A model generated the notes under the pieces. It had not been told where the DNA came from, did not search any database, and saw only the letters and a list, made by a program, of their open reading frames with translations. From the NCBI GenBank assembly GCA_051418075.1, contig JBPRGG010000072.1:28607-92606 (forward strand): a stretch of 64,000 nucleotides of DNA, given 5' to 3'. Both the position numbers and the translations under genes were made by a program. Shown here in pieces: positions 53,295 through 61,543 of the stretch (the first letter of the stretch is position 1; every line of letters starts with the position of its first letter). Source of the DNA: JBPRGG01 sp051418075. GTDB lineage: Bacteria > Bacteroidota > Bacteroidia > Cytophagales > Cyclobacteriaceae.

Positions 53295-53820
53295 GATAAT
53301 GAGTTTCATTTTAACAGTCGTAATATTTATAGGCTTTCAGGGTTGTAATAACTGTACCAGATCTGGCAAGAGAAACATTCAGAATAACGCCAATATTCCC
53401 CTGGAAAAAAAGGCTGAACAGGAAAATGATCAATCTGCCACTGTTATAAAAATGGAAAAGATCAATGGTGTTTACCAGATACCGGTTGATATAAATGGCG
53501 TATCCATGTATTTTATTTTTGACACAGGGGCTGGTTTGATCTCCATTTCAGCTACAGAAGCTTCTTTCTTATTTAAACAGGGAAAACTCACCCGTGATGA
53601 TGTGATTGGCAAAGCGAATTTTATAGATGCTAATGGAGACATTTCAGAGGGTACAATTATAAATCTTCAAACAGTACAGATAGGTGACAAGGAATTGAAA
53701 GATATCCGGGCTTCGGTGGTGCATAATCTGAAAGCTCCCCTGTTATTTGGTCAATCAGCCCTGGAGAAATTTGGGAAGATTTCTATTGATTACAAGAAAG
53801 CTGAAATTACTTTTGAATAA
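53287..53820 (+). CDS. Retropepsin-like aspartic protease lipoprotein
   Basis: A 177-residue protein; ATG 53287 overlaps the MotB-like stop by 8 bases (53284 and 53299 are other possible ATG starts, TTG 53275 is less likely). The signal ends in a lipobox-like GFQGC with Cys20. The protease motif MYFIFDTGAGLISI puts the catalytic Asp at residue 79 in the DTGA context of clan AA retropepsin-like enzymes. LLFGQSALEKFGKISID is the second family motif (the hydrophobic-hydrophobic-Gly strand). It would dimerise to be active. Its overlap makes it the last member of the operon; it may process an envelope component. Confidence 0.8.
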   Translation: MHKIMSFILTVVIFIGFQGCNNCTRSGKRNIQNNANIPLEKKAEQENDQSATVIKMEKINGVYQIPVDINGVSMYFIFDTGAGLISISATEASFLFKQGKLTRDDVIGKANFIDANGDISEGTIINLQTVQIGDKELKDIRASVVHNLKAPLLFGQSALEKFGKISIDYKKAEITFE

Positions 53821-53975
53821 TGGAGGTATAGCCTTGTTTGAAAAGTACAAAGATTCCTTGGGATAAGTGAAATTGGCATTCTGCTTAATAAATTATACAT
53901 CCTAAACCTCGATTATGAATTATTACTTTGTTTAAAAAAATTTAATGTTTAACTTTTCAGAAATGTTTAAGTGAG

Positions 53976-54605
53976 GTGCTAAAACATCTAACATATCGGG
54001 AATTACTCATTCGCATTGCAAAAGATGATAAAAAAGCCTTTGATGAGTTATTCATGAGGTTAAGCAGCAGACTTATCAAATTTGCTGTGTTGTATGTTAA
54101 ATCCTTTCAAAGTGCAGAAGATATTGTTTCAGATGTTTTCTATTATTTCCTCAAAAACAGACACAAAGCCACCAGTATTCAAGATGTTGAAAAGTATTTT
54201 TATAAAGCTGTAAAATTACAGGCTTATAAACATCTTAAAAAAGACAGCAAGAAGGAACTATCAATAGATGAGGAGTATATTGCTGATTACTTCCATTATC
54301 CGGAATCGCCTGAAAGTATTTATTTGAATGATGAATTGGGCAAGTTGATCTTTACCTCTATTGAAAATCTTCCTCCCCAGCGAAAGGCTATTTTTAAAAT
54401 GATAAAGGAAGATCAATTGAAATACCAGGAAGTGGCCGAAATAATGAATATTTCTGTAAGAACTGTGGAGAATCATTTGTCCCTGGCCATAAAAGATCTC
54501 AAAAAAATCATATTTGAATATTACCAGTCAACGTCAGATACTAAAATAATCAGGCTGCCCTTACATGTAATTCTTTTGTTGATATCTCTGTTCTTAATTA
54601 TTTAA
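53976..54605 (+). CDS. ECF sigma factor of a SusCD locus, with hydrophobic C-terminal tail
   Basis: A 209-residue sigma-70 family protein. Region 2 has AKDDKKAFDELFMRLSSRL and SAEDIVSDVFYYFLKNR; region 4 has LPPQRKAIFKMIKEDQLKYQ and NISVRTVENHLSLAIKDLKK. It has a hydrophobic end (LPLHVILLLISLFLII, residues 194-209), an arrangement I know from sigma factors of this class in Bacteroidota. The start is GTG 53976 with an in-frame stop at 53943. FecR, SusC and SusD genes follow, so it should drive susC in answer to a signal passed by the receptor. Confidence 0.93.
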   Translation: MLKHLTYRELLIRIAKDDKKAFDELFMRLSSRLIKFAVLYVKSFQSAEDIVSDVFYYFLKNRHKATSIQDVEKYFYKAVKLQAYKHLKKDSKKELSIDEEYIADYFHYPESPESIYLNDELGKLIFTSIENLPPQRKAIFKMIKEDQLKYQEVAEIMNISVRTVENHLSLAIKDLKKIIFEYYQSTSDTKIIRLPLHVILLLISLFLII

Positions 54606-54838
54606 CAGGATTAGTAATCGTTCTCCTGCTTTTTAACATTCAGGATACCTGTTTAACCCCGCAGATTAAGCTATAACCCTACAGAATCATGTTACATTCA
54701 AGTTTTCAGCCAGGCTGAGATGACAGTTAAGTCTGTGAAGGTAATCGTATGGAGGTCTGAAAAATTTTTGATTTTTTTTATTTTTTGATTAGGGGTTTTT
54801 CCTGGTAAACTGAACTATACATTAAAGGACATTCCTTT

Positions 54839-55831
54839 ATGGAAAAAGATATAAATAAAATAATAGCCGCTGAATTATCCGGATCAATAACCGAAGCTGA
54901 TCAACGCTATTTGGATGAATGGTTGAAAGATCCGGAAAATCAACGCGTTTATGACCGCTTAAAATCATTCTGGCCCCATAGAATGCCTCAGGAAGAATAT
55001 ATAAAAGCACAAGAATTAAGCGATCAAATTTGGCATAAGGCAGTGCAACCAAAACCCCGGATATATTATTTAAATCAATTGGCTAAACTGGCAGCAATAC
55101 TTTTGATCTTTTTATCGATTATTTTTTATTTATGGAAATTTCCCGATCAATCTGGTATGCATTCCAAGTTTGTTCAGCCAGCTGATATGGTAGAAAAGAC
55201 TAATGTGCCAGGAATTAAATCCAAGATCTTCTTGCCTGATGGAAGCAGCGTGAATCTTAACTCAGAAAGTACCATCATTTATCCAGAGCAATTTAGTGAT
55301 TCAGTAAGAATGGTAGAGGTGCATGGAGAGGCATTTTTTGATGTGAAAAAAGAAGCTGACCGACCATTTATTGTAAAATCAGGAGATGTTTCCACACAGG
55401 TACTGGGCACAAAGTTCAATGTCAGGGCCTATCCTGAAGAAGAGGATATACAGGTTTCTTTATTATCAGGAAAAGTTAAGGTGGCGAAAAGATCCAGTTT
55501 AATGACAGAAGAGTATATGCTGTTGCCCGGACAGTTTGTAAATTTTGAATCTGAACAGATAATCACCGGCAATTTTGATGAAGAAAAAGTTTTTGGCTGG
55601 AAAGAAGGGATCATCATTTTTGAAAAGGCAGGTTTTAATACCATCATTAAACGGTTATCCAGGTGGTATGGTGTCAATTTTTCCTACCAGGGGGCTGTTC
55701 CTGACTGGAGCTTTAACGGAAAGTTTGTCAATGAAAATCTGGAAAATATTATGGAAATCTTAAGTCATAGTGAAAAATTTCACTATGTCATCGAAGGAAA
55801 AACAATTAAACTCAAACTCAATGGGACATAA
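54839..55831 (+). CDS. FecR-family anti-sigma factor
   Basis: A 330-residue single-pass protein. The cytoplasmic N-terminal domain (ISGSITEADQRYLDEWL-like segment, residues 10-45) binds the sigma factor. The helix AKLAAILLIFLSIIFYLWKF lies at about 76-95. The periplasmic FecR domain contains VEVHGEAFFDV and FIVKSGDVSTQVLGTKFNV, followed by a secretin/STN-like end (FEKAGFNTIIKRLSRWYGVNF). It would receive the signal from the STN domain of the adjacent SusC-like receptor. It lies 233 bases after the sigma gene and is followed by two hairpins. Confidence 0.95.
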   Translation: MEKDINKIIAAELSGSITEADQRYLDEWLKDPENQRVYDRLKSFWPHRMPQEEYIKAQELSDQIWHKAVQPKPRIYYLNQLAKLAAILLIFLSIIFYLWKFPDQSGMHSKFVQPADMVEKTNVPGIKSKIFLPDGSSVNLNSESTIIYPEQFSDSVRMVEVHGEAFFDVKKEADRPFIVKSGDVSTQVLGTKFNVRAYPEEEDIQVSLLSGKVKVAKRSSLMTEEYMLLPGQFVNFESEQIITGNFDEEKVFGWKEGIIIFEKAGFNTIIKRLSRWYGVNFSYQGAVPDWSFNGKFVNENLENIMEILSHSEKFHYVIEGKTIKLKLNGT

Positions 55832-55835
55832 AAAG

Positions 55836-55856
55836 ACCGGGAAAAAATTTCCCGGT
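55836..55856 (+). terminator. First hairpin between fecR and susC
   Basis: A perfect 9-bp stem (ACCGGGAAA with TTTCCCGGT) around a three-base loop, five bases after the fecR stop codon. An A-rich stretch precedes it and the tail TTC is short, so it could be a weak terminator or an RNA-stability element. Confidence 0.6.
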
Positions 55857-55860
55857 TTCA

Positions 55861-55890
55861 TAATCATCCTGGGGGCAACCAGGATGATTA
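55861..55890 (+). terminator. Second hairpin between fecR and susC
   Basis: A perfect 12-bp stem (TAATCATCCTGG with CCAGGATGATTA) around GGGCAA, just after the first hairpin, followed by AGTTTTAAAT. With the first it would separate the regulatory genes from susC, leaving about 35 bases for a susC promoter or leader. Confidence 0.6.
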
Positions 55891-55926
55891 AGTTTTAAAT
55901 AATTATTCATTACTAAACTCAAATTT

Positions 55927-58900
55927 ATGAAAATTAAACTATTACGTTACATTATTATGGTAACTAAATTCACCTTTTATGGATTTTTGATCCAGTTTTG
56001 TATGTTTTCATTTCTGCTGGCAGCAGACGCTTCAGGTCAGGAATTTCAAAGCATAAAAGAAGTAACGCTTAGCATTAACCTTAAAAATGCATCAGTAGAA
56101 GGTGTATTTAAGGCCATTGAGGCTAAGACAAACTTTATTTTTCAATATGATTCAAAAATCATAGACCCGGATCTACGGCTTAACCTGTATGGCAGGAAAA
56201 ACAGCATTGCAGATTACCTTTTGCAAGTATCGGAAAAAGCAAAACTACATTTTAAGCAATTAAATAATTCCATTTCAGTATCTAAAATCCCTTTCAAGCC
56301 TAATACAACCAATGAATTTGAAATCATCATACAAACCAGATTAGTAACGGGTAAAGTAACTGCTTATGAAGATGGGGAGGGATTACCTGGGGTTAATGTG
56401 ATTGAAAAAGGAACCACAAATGGTGTGGTTACAAATGTAAATGGTGCGTACTCCCTGGAAGTTGCTGAAAATGCCGTGTTGGTTTTTAGTTCTGTTGGCT
56501 ATACTACCGAAGAAATCCAGTTAGAAAATCGTTCGGTCGTCGATATTGTAATGACACAGGACATAAAACAGCTGCAGGAGTTGGTGGTTGTGGGATACAG
56601 TACCCAAAAGAAAGTCAATCTGACTGGTTCTGTAGGCACAATTCAGGCCGAGGAAATTGAAAACCGACCTGTGCAGAATGTAACACAAATGCTTCAGGGA
56701 CTAATCCCGGGGTTGAACATCAGTCAAAGTTCTGGGGGTAATCTTGATGCTTCCCCATCCATCAATATCAGAGGTACAGCAACCATTGGGCAGGGTTCTA
56801 CTGGTGGGCCTCTAGTCCTGATCGATGGGATGGCCGGAGACATCAATTCACTAAATCCCCAGGATATTGATAATATATCCGTATTAAAAGATGCAGCCGC
56901 TTCCTCAATTTATGGTTCCAGAGCCCCATTTGGTGTTATTCTGATCACCACCAAATCAGGAACAGCTGGAAAAACCCGGGTCAGTTACACCAATAATTTC
57001 CGCATCAATTCGCCCCTGTACATGCCCCAAATGACCGATTCCTATACTTTTGCCACTTATTTTAATGATGCCAACACCAATGCCGGGTCAGGCGCTTTCT
57101 TTTCGGAATCACGTTTACAAAGAATCAGAGATTTTAAGGAGGGTAAATTAAGCACCACTACCATTCCCAATCCTAATAATCCCAGGTTCTGGAATGGATA
57201 TAGTGTGGGCAATGATAATATCAACTGGTATGAAACAATCTTTCGGGATCAGGCATCTTCCCAGGAACATAATTTAAGTGTTAGCGGAGGTAATGATAAG
57301 ATGCAATATTTTGTATCAGGAAATTATTTAGGTCAGAATGGTCTTATGGTTTACAATCAGGATAAATATAAGAGATATTCTGCCAATATAAAATTGACTA
57401 CCGAATTGACAGATTGGGTAGCTTTAACCCTGAATAATCGGTTTATCCGCAATGAATTTGCCCGCCCCTCCAGGTTAACCAGTTCTCTTTTCAGAGACCT
57501 TGCCCGGCAGGGATGGCCTGTACTCCCCTTGTATGATCCCAATGGATACATGTTTTCTTCACCGTCTCCAGCATTGGGATTAAGAGATGGAGGGAGAGAT
57601 GAAAATCAAAGAGATCTGCTTTATCAACAATTACAATTGGTTTTTGAACCAATTGCAGAATGGAAAACTTCGGCAGAATTCAATTACAGAACCAGAAATG
57701 ATTTTCGCCATTGGGATATTCTGGAAACTTATAATCATGATGTGGAAGGAAACCCCTACGTCTATGATAAGGGATCACATATTTATGAATATGCCTTTCG
57801 GGAACAATATTTTAACACCAATATATATTCAGAATATTCAAAAAACCTAATGGGTGGCCATAATCTTACGGTTTTGCTGGGTTTTCAATCTGAGCTCAAT
57901 AAATACAGAGATCTTTCCGCCCGTCGTGATGGTATCATTATTCCTGATCTGCCTGTATTGGATGTCACTTCAGGCACAGACAGTAATGGTGAAACAGTTC
58001 CTCCCAATGTATCTGGTGAATATCAAAACTGGGCTACTTCCGGATTTTTTGGACGTATAAACTATAATTATAAGGAAAGGTATCTTTTGGAAACAAACTT
58101 AAGGTATGATGGTACTTCCAGGTTTAGGTCGGAGAAAAGATGGAACTGGTTTCCCTCAGTATCTTTAGGATGGAATATAGCTCAGGAAAACTTCTGGCAA
58201 CCTTTACAGGATAAGGTACAGATGCTGAAGTTGCGTGCTTCTTATGGTGCCTTGGGAAATCAAAATACCAGTGACTGGTATCCCACCTATGTCCTGATGC
58301 CGGTGGGCATCGGAAATGGCAATTGGCTGATAAATGGAGCTAAACCTAACACCAGTTTTGCTCCTGGTTTGGTCAGTGAATCATTGACCTGGGAAAAAGT
58401 AGAAAGCTATAATCTTGGTCTGGATATCAGCCTTTTTGACGACAGGTTACAGTCTTCATTTGATTACTATAGAAGATATACCTATGATATGGTAGGGCCG
58501 GCTCCTGAATTACCTGTAATATTAGGCACGGACGTTCCTAAGATAAACAATACCGATTTGTTGACCTATGGTTTTGAATTTGATATTTTCTGGAGAGATA
58601 ACATCCGGGATGATTTGGGTTACAGCCTGCGATTACTGCTATCTGATGCCCAGACTGAAATACTGGAATATCCCAATCCTACTGGTTCCTTAAATACTTA
58701 TCGGACCGGACAGATGTTAGGCGAAATATGGGGCTATAATACCATAGGCCTGGCGAAGACTCAGGAAGATATGGACTCCCATTTAGCCAGTTTGCCAGAA
58801 GGCGGTCAGGATGCCCTGGGAAACAGGTGGGAAGCCGGAGATGTTAAGTATGAAGACCTGAATAATGATGGAAAAATTGATCAGGGCGCAAATACTTTAG

Positions 58901-59451
58901 ACGATCACGGAGACCTTCGGATCATTGGAAATGATATGCCCAGGTATCGGCTGTCATTCAATTTGGGAGCCAACTATAAAGGTTTCGATTTCAGTGCATT
59001 CCTTCAAGGGGTGATGAAAAGGGATTATTTTCAGGACAGTTACTATTTCTGGGGTGCCTATAGAAATGGTATGTGGTGGTCCACTGCCTTCGAAGAGCAT
59101 ATGGATTATTTCCGTGATGATCCAGATCATCCCCTGGGGCAAAATATTGATGCTTATTATCCCCGGCCATTGTTCTCTGGTGCTGCCAAAAATCAACAAA
59201 ACCAAACCAGGTATTTGCAGGACGCTTCATATATTCGCCTCAAGAATTTACAAATCGGATATACTTTGCCGGACAAATTAAGCCAGAAATTACGGTTAAA
59301 TAAACTAAGAATTTACCTTTCCGGTGAAAATCTCTTTACCCTTACCGGGATGACTTCCATTTTTGATCCGGAAACCATCGAAGGGGGTTATGGAGGTAAT
59401 GTTTATCCTTTATCCAGAATTTATTCTGCCGGACTTAATGTGAACTTTTAA
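55927..59451 (+). CDS. SusC/RagA-type TonB-dependent outer-membrane transporter with STN domain
   Basis: A 1174-residue receptor. After the signal (ending AADASGQ) comes an STN domain at about 45-120 (VTLSINLKNASVEGVFKAIE), which interacts with FecR. A carboxypeptidase-D-like regulatory domain follows at about 140-215 (VTGKVTAYEDGEGLPGVNVI), a TonB box-like VVVGYSTQKK near residue 223, the plug (NVTQMLQGLIPGLNI, IDNISVLKDAAASSIYG, GVILITTKSG) and a beta-barrel ending in YSAGLNVNF. It imports large oligosaccharides by TonB with the adjacent SusD. The STN domain fits the sigma/FecR pair upstream. Confidence 0.97.
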   Translation: MKIKLLRYIIMVTKFTFYGFLIQFCMFSFLLAADASGQEFQSIKEVTLSINLKNASVEGVFKAIEAKTNFIFQYDSKIIDPDLRLNLYGRKNSIADYLLQVSEKAKLHFKQLNNSISVSKIPFKPNTTNEFEIIIQTRLVTGKVTAYEDGEGLPGVNVIEKGTTNGVVTNVNGAYSLEVAENAVLVFSSVGYTTEEIQLENRSVVDIVMTQDIKQLQELVVVGYSTQKKVNLTGSVGTIQAEEIENRPVQNVTQMLQGLIPGLNISQSSGGNLDASPSINIRGTATIGQGSTGGPLVLIDGMAGDINSLNPQDIDNISVLKDAAASSIYGSRAPFGVILITTKSGTAGKTRVSYTNNFRINSPLYMPQMTDSYTFATYFNDANTNAGSGAFFSESRLQRIRDFKEGKLSTTTIPNPNNPRFWNGYSVGNDNINWYETIFRDQASSQEHNLSVSGGNDKMQYFVSGNYLGQNGLMVYNQDKYKRYSANIKLTTELTDWVALTLNNRFIRNEFARPSRLTSSLFRDLARQGWPVLPLYDPNGYMFSSPSPALGLRDGGRDENQRDLLYQQLQLVFEPIAEWKTSAEFNYRTRNDFRHWDILETYNHDVEGNPYVYDKGSHIYEYAFREQYFNTNIYSEYSKNLMGGHNLTVLLGFQSELNKYRDLSARRDGIIIPDLPVLDVTSGTDSNGETVPPNVSGEYQNWATSGFFGRINYNYKERYLLETNLRYDGTSRFRSEKRWNWFPSVSLGWNIAQENFWQPLQDKVQMLKLRASYGALGNQNTSDWYPTYVLMPVGIGNGNWLINGAKPNTSFAPGLVSESLTWEKVESYNLGLDISLFDDRLQSSFDYYRRYTYDMVGPAPELPVILGTDVPKINNTDLLTYGFEFDIFWRDNIRDDLGYSLRLLLSDAQTEILEYPNPTGSLNTYRTGQMLGEIWGYNTIGLAKTQEDMDSHLASLPEGGQDALGNRWEAGDVKYEDLNNDGKIDQGANTLDDHGDLRIIGNDMPRYRLSFNLGANYKGFDFSAFLQGVMKRDYFQDSYYFWGAYRNGMWWSTAFEEHMDYFRDDPDHPLGQNIDAYYPRPLFSGAAKNQQNQTRYLQDASYIRLKNLQIGYTLPDKLSQKLRLNKLRIYLSGENLFTLTGMTSIFDPETIEGGYGGNVYPLSRIYSAGLNVNF

Positions 59452-59462
59452 AAAAGGAAATT

Positions 59463-61469
59463 ATGAAATCTATCAATAAATTACTTTTAATAATTATAGC
59501 CAGCCTGTTCATATCTGGTTGTGAAAATTACCTGGACAGGCCTCCGCTTTCAGAAATTACACCTGATAAATATTTGTGGAATGAATCTCAATTAGCTTCA
59601 TATGCTGTGGGATTATATGATATGTTCCCCACACATAGTTCTGGTGGTCAGTTTACCTTTGGCACTTTTGAAATTGACAAACATACGGATGATATGGCTG
59701 CCATGGGATACAGCAATATTTATGTGCCTGGCCAATGGAGGGTAGATCAAGCTGGTGGAGAATGGGACTTTGATAACATCTACCAGTGCAATTACTTCCT
59801 CAATACCGTTTTGCCCAGAAAAGCTGAAGGTACATTGACTGGAAGCCAGGTACTGAATGATCATTACATTGGTGAAGTATATTTTATGCGGGCCTGGGAG
59901 TACTTTGATAAGTTAAAAGCTCTGGGCGATTTTCCCATCGTAAAAAATACCCTGGCTGATAATATGAAGGTGCTTACTGAAGCCAGTAAAAGAGATCCCC
60001 GTACAGAAGTAGCCCGATTTATTCTGTCTGATCTGGATTCAGCCATTATGCTGATGCAGGATGAATCACCGGATGGAGCTAAAAATCGTTTGTCTAAACC
60101 GGTTGCACAGCTATTTAAATCCAGAGTGGCTTTATTTGAAGCAACCTGGCTCAAATATTTTAAAGATACCGCTTTTGTGCCTAATGGCCCGGGCTGGCCC
60201 GGTGCTGGCAAGACTTATAATCAAAACTATCAATTTAAATCAGGAAGTATTGAAGCTGAAATTGACTGGTTGCTGGATCAGGCTATGGATGCGGCCCGGG
60301 CAGTAGCTGAACAAATACCTTTGGAAGTAAATAATGATATCCTGCAACAATCCCCTGATCAGGATACCAATCCATACTTTAATATGTTTAGCAGGGTTGA
60401 TATGGCGGGTTTTGATGAAGTGTTGTTTTGGCGAAGGTATGATAACGGTTTGTTTATTACCCATAATGTGCCGGTATATGCTCAAAGGGGAAATCATGGA
60501 GTAGGTGTTACCCGGGGATTGGTCAATAGTTTTTTAATGAAAAATGGCTTACCCATTTACGCACCAGGGTCCGGATATCAGGGTGATGATCATATTTCTG
60601 ATGTAAGAGCCAACCGGGATGGCAGATTATGGCTCTTTTTAAAAGAACCTGGTCAGGTGAATGTACTTTATCCTTCACCCCAGGGAACTCATGCCACTTA
60701 TATTGAGCCGATTCCAGACATCACCAGTTCAACAGTTGAATTGGCTTATTCTACCGGTTATGCTATCAGAAAAGGGCTGAATTATGATGCTGCTCAAAGT
60801 GCCAATGGAGAAGGATATACCGGAAGTATTGTATTTCGAGCAGTAGAAGCCTATTTGAACTACCTGGAAGCCAGCTATGAGAAAAATGGCGTATTGGACG
60901 ATATGGCCATAAAATACTGGAAAATGATCAGGGAAAGAGGTGGTGTGGATACTGATTTTAATAAAACCATAGCTGCTACTGAAATGCAACAAGAAGCCTT
61001 ATATGATTGGGGAGCCTATTCCGGTGGTCAATTGATCGATCCGACTTTGTATAATATCAGAAGAGAAAGACGAAATGAACTTATGGCTGAAGGCCTGAGG
61101 GGTATGGACCTGAAAAGATGGCGGGCAATGGATCAATTAATTGCCAACCCTTATCAAATTGAAGGTTTTAAGCTCTGGGGGCCTATGCAGGATTGGTATA
61201 AGGATGAAGAGGGTGATTTGACCATTACCTATGGATCGGAAGATGCTACCGTTTCAGATCCTGAATCAAGTATATATTTAAGGCCATACCAGGTTACAGG
61301 AAGGGAACTGGTATATGATGGGTACCAATGGGCGATGGCCCACTACCTGCATCCGATTGCCATACAGCATTTTCTGATAACTTCTGAAGGGAATGATGTT
61401 TCAACCTCTCCAATTTATCAAAACCCAGGGTGGCCTACCAGTGCAAATATGCCTCCTGATGGTTTTTAA
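59463..61469 (+). CDS. SusD/RagB-family outer-membrane glycan-binding lipoprotein
   Basis: A 668-residue lipoprotein (lipobox IASLFISGC, Cys20). N-terminal ENYLDRPPLSEITPDKYLWNESQ and C-terminal RRERRNELMAEGLRGMDLKRW are the classic SusD motifs; the middle holds TPR-like helices (YFMRAWEYFDKLKALGDFPIV). It covers the SusC pore and binds the sugar chain. It is 11 bases after susC and is followed by a strong terminator. Slightly longer than the usual 500-600 residues. Confidence 0.96.
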   Translation: MKSINKLLLIIIASLFISGCENYLDRPPLSEITPDKYLWNESQLASYAVGLYDMFPTHSSGGQFTFGTFEIDKHTDDMAAMGYSNIYVPGQWRVDQAGGEWDFDNIYQCNYFLNTVLPRKAEGTLTGSQVLNDHYIGEVYFMRAWEYFDKLKALGDFPIVKNTLADNMKVLTEASKRDPRTEVARFILSDLDSAIMLMQDESPDGAKNRLSKPVAQLFKSRVALFEATWLKYFKDTAFVPNGPGWPGAGKTYNQNYQFKSGSIEAEIDWLLDQAMDAARAVAEQIPLEVNNDILQQSPDQDTNPYFNMFSRVDMAGFDEVLFWRRYDNGLFITHNVPVYAQRGNHGVGVTRGLVNSFLMKNGLPIYAPGSGYQGDDHISDVRANRDGRLWLFLKEPGQVNVLYPSPQGTHATYIEPIPDITSSTVELAYSTGYAIRKGLNYDAAQSANGEGYTGSIVFRAVEAYLNYLEASYEKNGVLDDMAIKYWKMIRERGGVDTDFNKTIAATEMQQEALYDWGAYSGGQLIDPTLYNIRRERRNELMAEGLRGMDLKRWRAMDQLIANPYQIEGFKLWGPMQDWYKDEEGDLTITYGSEDATVSDPESSIYLRPYQVTGRELVYDGYQWAMAHYLHPIAIQHFLITSEGNDVSTSPIYQNPGWPTSANMPPDGF

Positions 61470-61487
61470 CATAAATAAGTTAACTTT

Positions 61488-61523
61488 AATATCAGGCTCA
61501 TCGAAGCCTGATATTGTTTTTTT
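61488..61523 (+). terminator. Rho-independent terminator after susD
   Basis: A perfect 11-bp stem (AATATCAGGCT with AGCCTGATATT, six-base loop) followed by a seven-base T run. It separates susCD from the enzyme genes downstream, so these may have less transcript or a separate promoter. Confidence 0.9.
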
Positions 61524-61543
61524 CTTAAACCCAAATCAAATAA

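Noticed and set aside
42879..53820. Calling the eight-gene unit a Zorya defence system
   Set aside because: Only the stator pair resembles ZorA/ZorB. No ZorC, helicase-like ZorD or nuclease ZorE is encoded, and the other genes do not occur in described Zorya types as far as I know.
54755..54800. T-rich tract before fecR as a terminator
   Set aside because: There is a run of T but no stable GC stem directly before it.
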